Below, piece after piece: positions 43,339 through 45,223 of a stretch of DNA of 45,223 bases. A program made the position numbers and the translations under genes. This DNA is from CAYRUP01 sp964578975 (GTDB lineage: Bacteria > Pseudomonadota > Gammaproteobacteria > DSM-16500): assembly GCA_964578975.1 (NCBI GenBank), contig CAZOFA010000007.1, forward strand, positions 1 through 45,223, written 5' to 3'. Each line of letters begins with the position of its first letter. The first letter of the stretch is position 1. The notes under the pieces are model-generated. The model saw only the letters and a program-made list of their open reading frames with translations, did no database searches and was not told where the DNA came from.

Positions 43339-43812
43339 CTACTCCTCGGTTGCGGGATTTTTATTATTTTCTAAACGAATAACTTCTTCGCGGAAATCTT
43401 TAATATCTTGAAAGCTTCGGTAAACCGATGCAAAACGGACGTAAGCCACTTGATCTAAATTATGTAATTCATCCATCACCCATTCGCCGATGAGTTTTGA
43501 CGGGATTTCTCTTTCGCCTGACGCGCGTGCTTTGTGAATGATGCGATTAATTGCATTTTCAATTTTATCAAGACTGACAGGACGTTTTTCTAACGCACGT
43601 AAAATGCCGCCACGTAATTTTTCTTCATGAAAAAGATCGCGTCGACCATCTTGTTTGATGACACGGGGTAGCGTGAGTTCAGCGCTTTCATACGTAGTGA
43701 AACGTTCTTTGCAGATTAAACATTCGCGTCGACGACGAACTTGATTGCCTTCGCGAATTAAACGCGAGTCGGTGACTTTGGTGTCGCTTGCATAACAGAA
43801 CGGGCAGTACAT
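43339..43812 (-). CDS. nrdR: Ribonucleotide reductase repressor NrdR
   Basis: Zinc-ribbon plus ATP-cone repressor of ribonucleotide reductase genes, 157 residues. The zinc ligands are C3, C6, C31 and C34 (MYCPFC, then CLIC), followed by the DNA-binding RRRRE segment and the ATP-cone beginning LPRVIKQDGRRDLF. Normal length. It is followed directly by nusB, where many relatives carry riboflavin synthesis genes. Confidence 0.96.
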   Translation of the reverse strand: MYCPFCYASDTKVTDSRLIREGNQVRRRRECLICKERFTTYESAELTLPRVIKQDGRRDLFHEEKLRGGILRALEKRPVSLDKIENAINRIIHKARASGEREIPSKLIGEWVMDELHNLDQVAYVRFASVYRSFQDIKDFREEVIRLENNKNPATEE

Positions 43813-43854
43813 AAGAGATGCCTTCCCCTTTAATTTCTGGGCAGTTTAGCTGAT

Positions 43855-44733
43855 TTAACGCTGGCGTTGCAATAAATGTTCTGCAAATTGACGTAATAAT
43901 TGACCTTGTGTATCAAGAAATTCGATGGAGCTTAACGCAGTTGCAAACAGCTCATGCACTTTTTTGCGGCTTTGTTCAACACCGATGAATAAGGGATAAG
44001 TCATTTTTTGATTGGCAGAATCTAAGCCTTTGGGTTTACCCGTGATTTGTGAAGAACCTTCAATATCTAATAAATCATCTTGAATCTGAAAGGCGAGTCC
44101 CAGGCATTCAGCAAAATGACTTAATGCAGCAAGTGTTTTTTCTTCTTGAATGTGTGCGGAAACAGCGCCTAATTTTACACTCGCAGCGAGTAATGCACCC
44201 GTTTTGAGTTTATACATTGCGGTCAAAGCATCCAGTGTTGCAACTCCCATCAAATCAAGTGTTTGTCCTGCTGCCATTCCATTTATTCCACTGGTTTCGC
44301 TTAATATATCGATCATGGCTAAACGTTGTTCGGGATTTAATTTTGCAGGATGTGATGCAATTATTTTGAAGGCGAGTGGTTGCAATGCGTCACCTGCAAG
44401 AATCGCAATCGCATCACCAAAAACAATATGACAGGTGGGCTTGCCGCGGCGCAAATCAGAATTATCCATCGAAGGTAAATCATCGTGAATCAGTGAGTAG
44501 ACATGAATTAATTCAATGGCGATGGCTGCGGAATCAAGATTTTCAAGCGGCGCATTAAACGCGTGTCCTGTCAGATAAACTAATAATGGACGAACACGTT
44601 TGCCGCCATTCAATGCAGAATATGCAATGGCTTGTTGGAGCTGCGGCGCGGGTTGTGAAAGTTCAACCAGATAATGATTAAATAATTGATTCAGGCGCGC
44701 TTCTGCTTGATTCAGAAAATCAGATAACTTCAT
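43855..44733 (-). CDS. ispA: Farnesyl diphosphate synthase
   Basis: Polyprenyl synthase making geranyl and farnesyl diphosphate from IPP and DMAPP, 292 residues. The first aspartate-rich motif is DDLPSMD (84-90) followed by LRRGKPTCH; the second is QDDLLD (218-223). GGKRVRPLLVYL is the substrate-binding segment. It overlaps xseB by four bases (ATGA). It uses the products of the mevalonate and idi genes in this window. The gene that normally follows, dxs, is absent. Confidence 0.95.
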   Translation of the reverse strand: MKLSDFLNQAEARLNQLFNHYLVELSQPAPQLQQAIAYSALNGGKRVRPLLVYLTGHAFNAPLENLDSAAIAIELIHVYSLIHDDLPSMDNSDLRRGKPTCHIVFGDAIAILAGDALQPLAFKIIASHPAKLNPEQRLAMIDILSETSGINGMAAGQTLDLMGVATLDALTAMYKLKTGALLAASVKLGAVSAHIQEEKTLAALSHFAECLGLAFQIQDDLLDIEGSSQITGKPKGLDSANQKMTYPLFIGVEQSRKKVHELFATALSSIEFLDTQGQLLRQFAEHLLQRQR

Positions 44734-44969
44734 TCCTCGTTATTCTCGTACGGAGTAAGGCCTTCTTTATTATTATTTTGCATCAAAATCAGAATTTTTT
44801 GTTCTGCTTCCTGCAAAATTTTCTGGGCGTGCTTCACCAAAATAACACCCCGTTCAAATTGTTTCAGGGATTGTTCGAGGGTGAGTTCGCCGTGTTCCAT
44901 GTTCTCTATCAGCCCAGTTATTTCTGCAAGCGATGCTTCCAGGGTGGGTAATTCAGGATGTTTTTTCAT
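44730..44969 (-). CDS. xseB: Exodeoxyribonuclease VII small subunit
   Basis: Small helical partner of XseA, about 79 residues from the ATG at 44969. LEASLAEITGLIENMEHGELTLEQSLKQFERGV (key words ENMEHGELTLE and LKQFERG) is the family core. Alternative in-frame ATGs at 44975 and 44984 would add two to five residues; a GGAA upstream fits 44969 best. First gene of the xseB-ispA pair, divergent from the rRNA leader. Confidence 0.92.
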   Translation of the reverse strand: MKKHPELPTLEASLAEITGLIENMEHGELTLEQSLKQFERGVILVKHAQKILQEAEQKILILMQNNNKEGLTPYENNEE

Positions 44970-45103
44970 AACCATTTTCCGCATATGATGCGGCAATGAT
45001 AATGTTTTTTGAGAATTATTTCGAGGAAAATGCGACAGAACAGCGATAAAAATATAAGCACAACTCCCGGGCAAAAAAACTTAAAATTTTTTAATAAACT
45101 AGG

Positions 45104-45131
45104 TTGACAGAACAAAATAAGAATGTAGAAT
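45104..45131 (+). promoter_or_regulatory. Strong sigma-70 promoter of an rRNA operon
   Basis: TTGACA (45104-45109) and TAGAAT (45126-45131) are separated by 16 bases. The preceding AT-rich tract (45072-45100, A-runs and T-runs) would suit an UP element. With the boxB/boxA leader downstream, this is the likely rRNA promoter. Confidence 0.75.
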
Positions 45132-45155
45132 TCCCTCTCTCTCTGCATGAGAGAA

Positions 45156-45223
45156 GACGAAAAGAAATTTTCGTCAGTTCTTTAAAAATTAAAGCCAAGC
45201 AATAAGTGTGGGCACTTACGTTG
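45156..45223 (+). promoter_or_regulatory. rRNA operon leader with boxB, boxA and boxC-like elements
   Basis: GACGAAAA (45156-45163) and TTTTCGTC (45168-45175) form a perfect eight-pair stem with a GAAA tetraloop (boxB). GTTCTTTAAAAATT (45177-45190) matches boxA (E. coli GCTCTTTAACAATT), and GTGTGGGCACTTACG (45206 onward) matches the conserved boxC region. In gammaproteobacteria this order lies just before 16S rRNA, which should begin beyond the window. Confidence 0.85.

Overview
The window looks like a chromosomal piece of an AT-rich gammaproteobacterium, most likely from Legionellales (Coxiella / Rickettsiella / Aquicella-like). The placement is inference from gene content. The markers are a complete mevalonate pathway in a gammaproteobacterium, the gamma-type xseB-ispA, nrdR, nusB-thiL-pgpA gene order, short palindromic intergenic repeats, and effector-like proteins (a protein-kinase fold and a duplicated ankyrin/F-box-like protein). 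Two runs of N (10736-10835 and 27645-27654) show it is a draft scaffold.

Layout. (1) 121-16372: a polyamine ABC transporter operon potA-potB-potC-potD on the minus strand and, beyond it in the same orientation, a second potD paralogue. Between the two potD copies, on the opposite strand, lies a 10.8-kb gene for a two-partner-secretion exoprotein (TpsA, filamentous-haemagglutinin type) of about 3,600 residues, built from several repeat families. A roughly 184-bp palindromic MITE-like element lies upstream of it. No TpsB transporter gene is in the window. (2) 16614-28857: a tightly packed purine operon purL-purM-purQ(S)-purC-purF-purD-purN-purH-purE-glyA. Most junctions overlap by a few bases. 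It covers nearly all of the route from PRPP to IMP (purK and purB are not seen) plus the one-carbon donor enzyme. PurQ carries a C-terminal extension that reads as two PurS-like modules. (3) 28871-32808: accessory genes, comprising two small secreted proteins, a 734-residue kinase-like protein and an NTF2/SnoaL-like protein. (4) 32868-38687: isoprenoid precursor genes, with idi divergent from an HMG-CoA reductase, HMG-CoA synthase, mevalonate kinase, phosphomevalonate kinase, diphosphomevalonate decarboxylase operon. (5) 38754-40814: a 686-residue internally duplicated protein of unknown function. (6) 41073-44969, minus strand: xseB-ispA-nrdR-nusB-thiL-pgpA-EamA. dxs is missing next to ispA, and the riboflavin genes are missing between nrdR and nusB. 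(7) 45072-45223: a strong promoter and an rRNA-operon leader (boxB, boxA, boxC-like), so a 16S rRNA gene probably starts just past the right edge.

How the genes work together. Region 4 makes isopentenyl and dimethylallyl diphosphate from acetyl/acetoacetyl-CoA, and IspA in region 6 condenses them to farnesyl diphosphate. This agrees with dxs being absent from its usual place. GlyA supplies the one-carbon units used by PurN and PurH. The pot system imports polyamines. The accessory proteins and the giant exoprotein are the host- or surface-interaction candidates.

Most interesting for follow-up: the PurQ-PurS-PurS arrangement, the giant TpsA with a C-terminal cysteine pair and no partner, the kinase-like and duplicated effector candidates, and the dxs and rib gene losses. 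Everything here comes from reading the sequence; no database search was possible.
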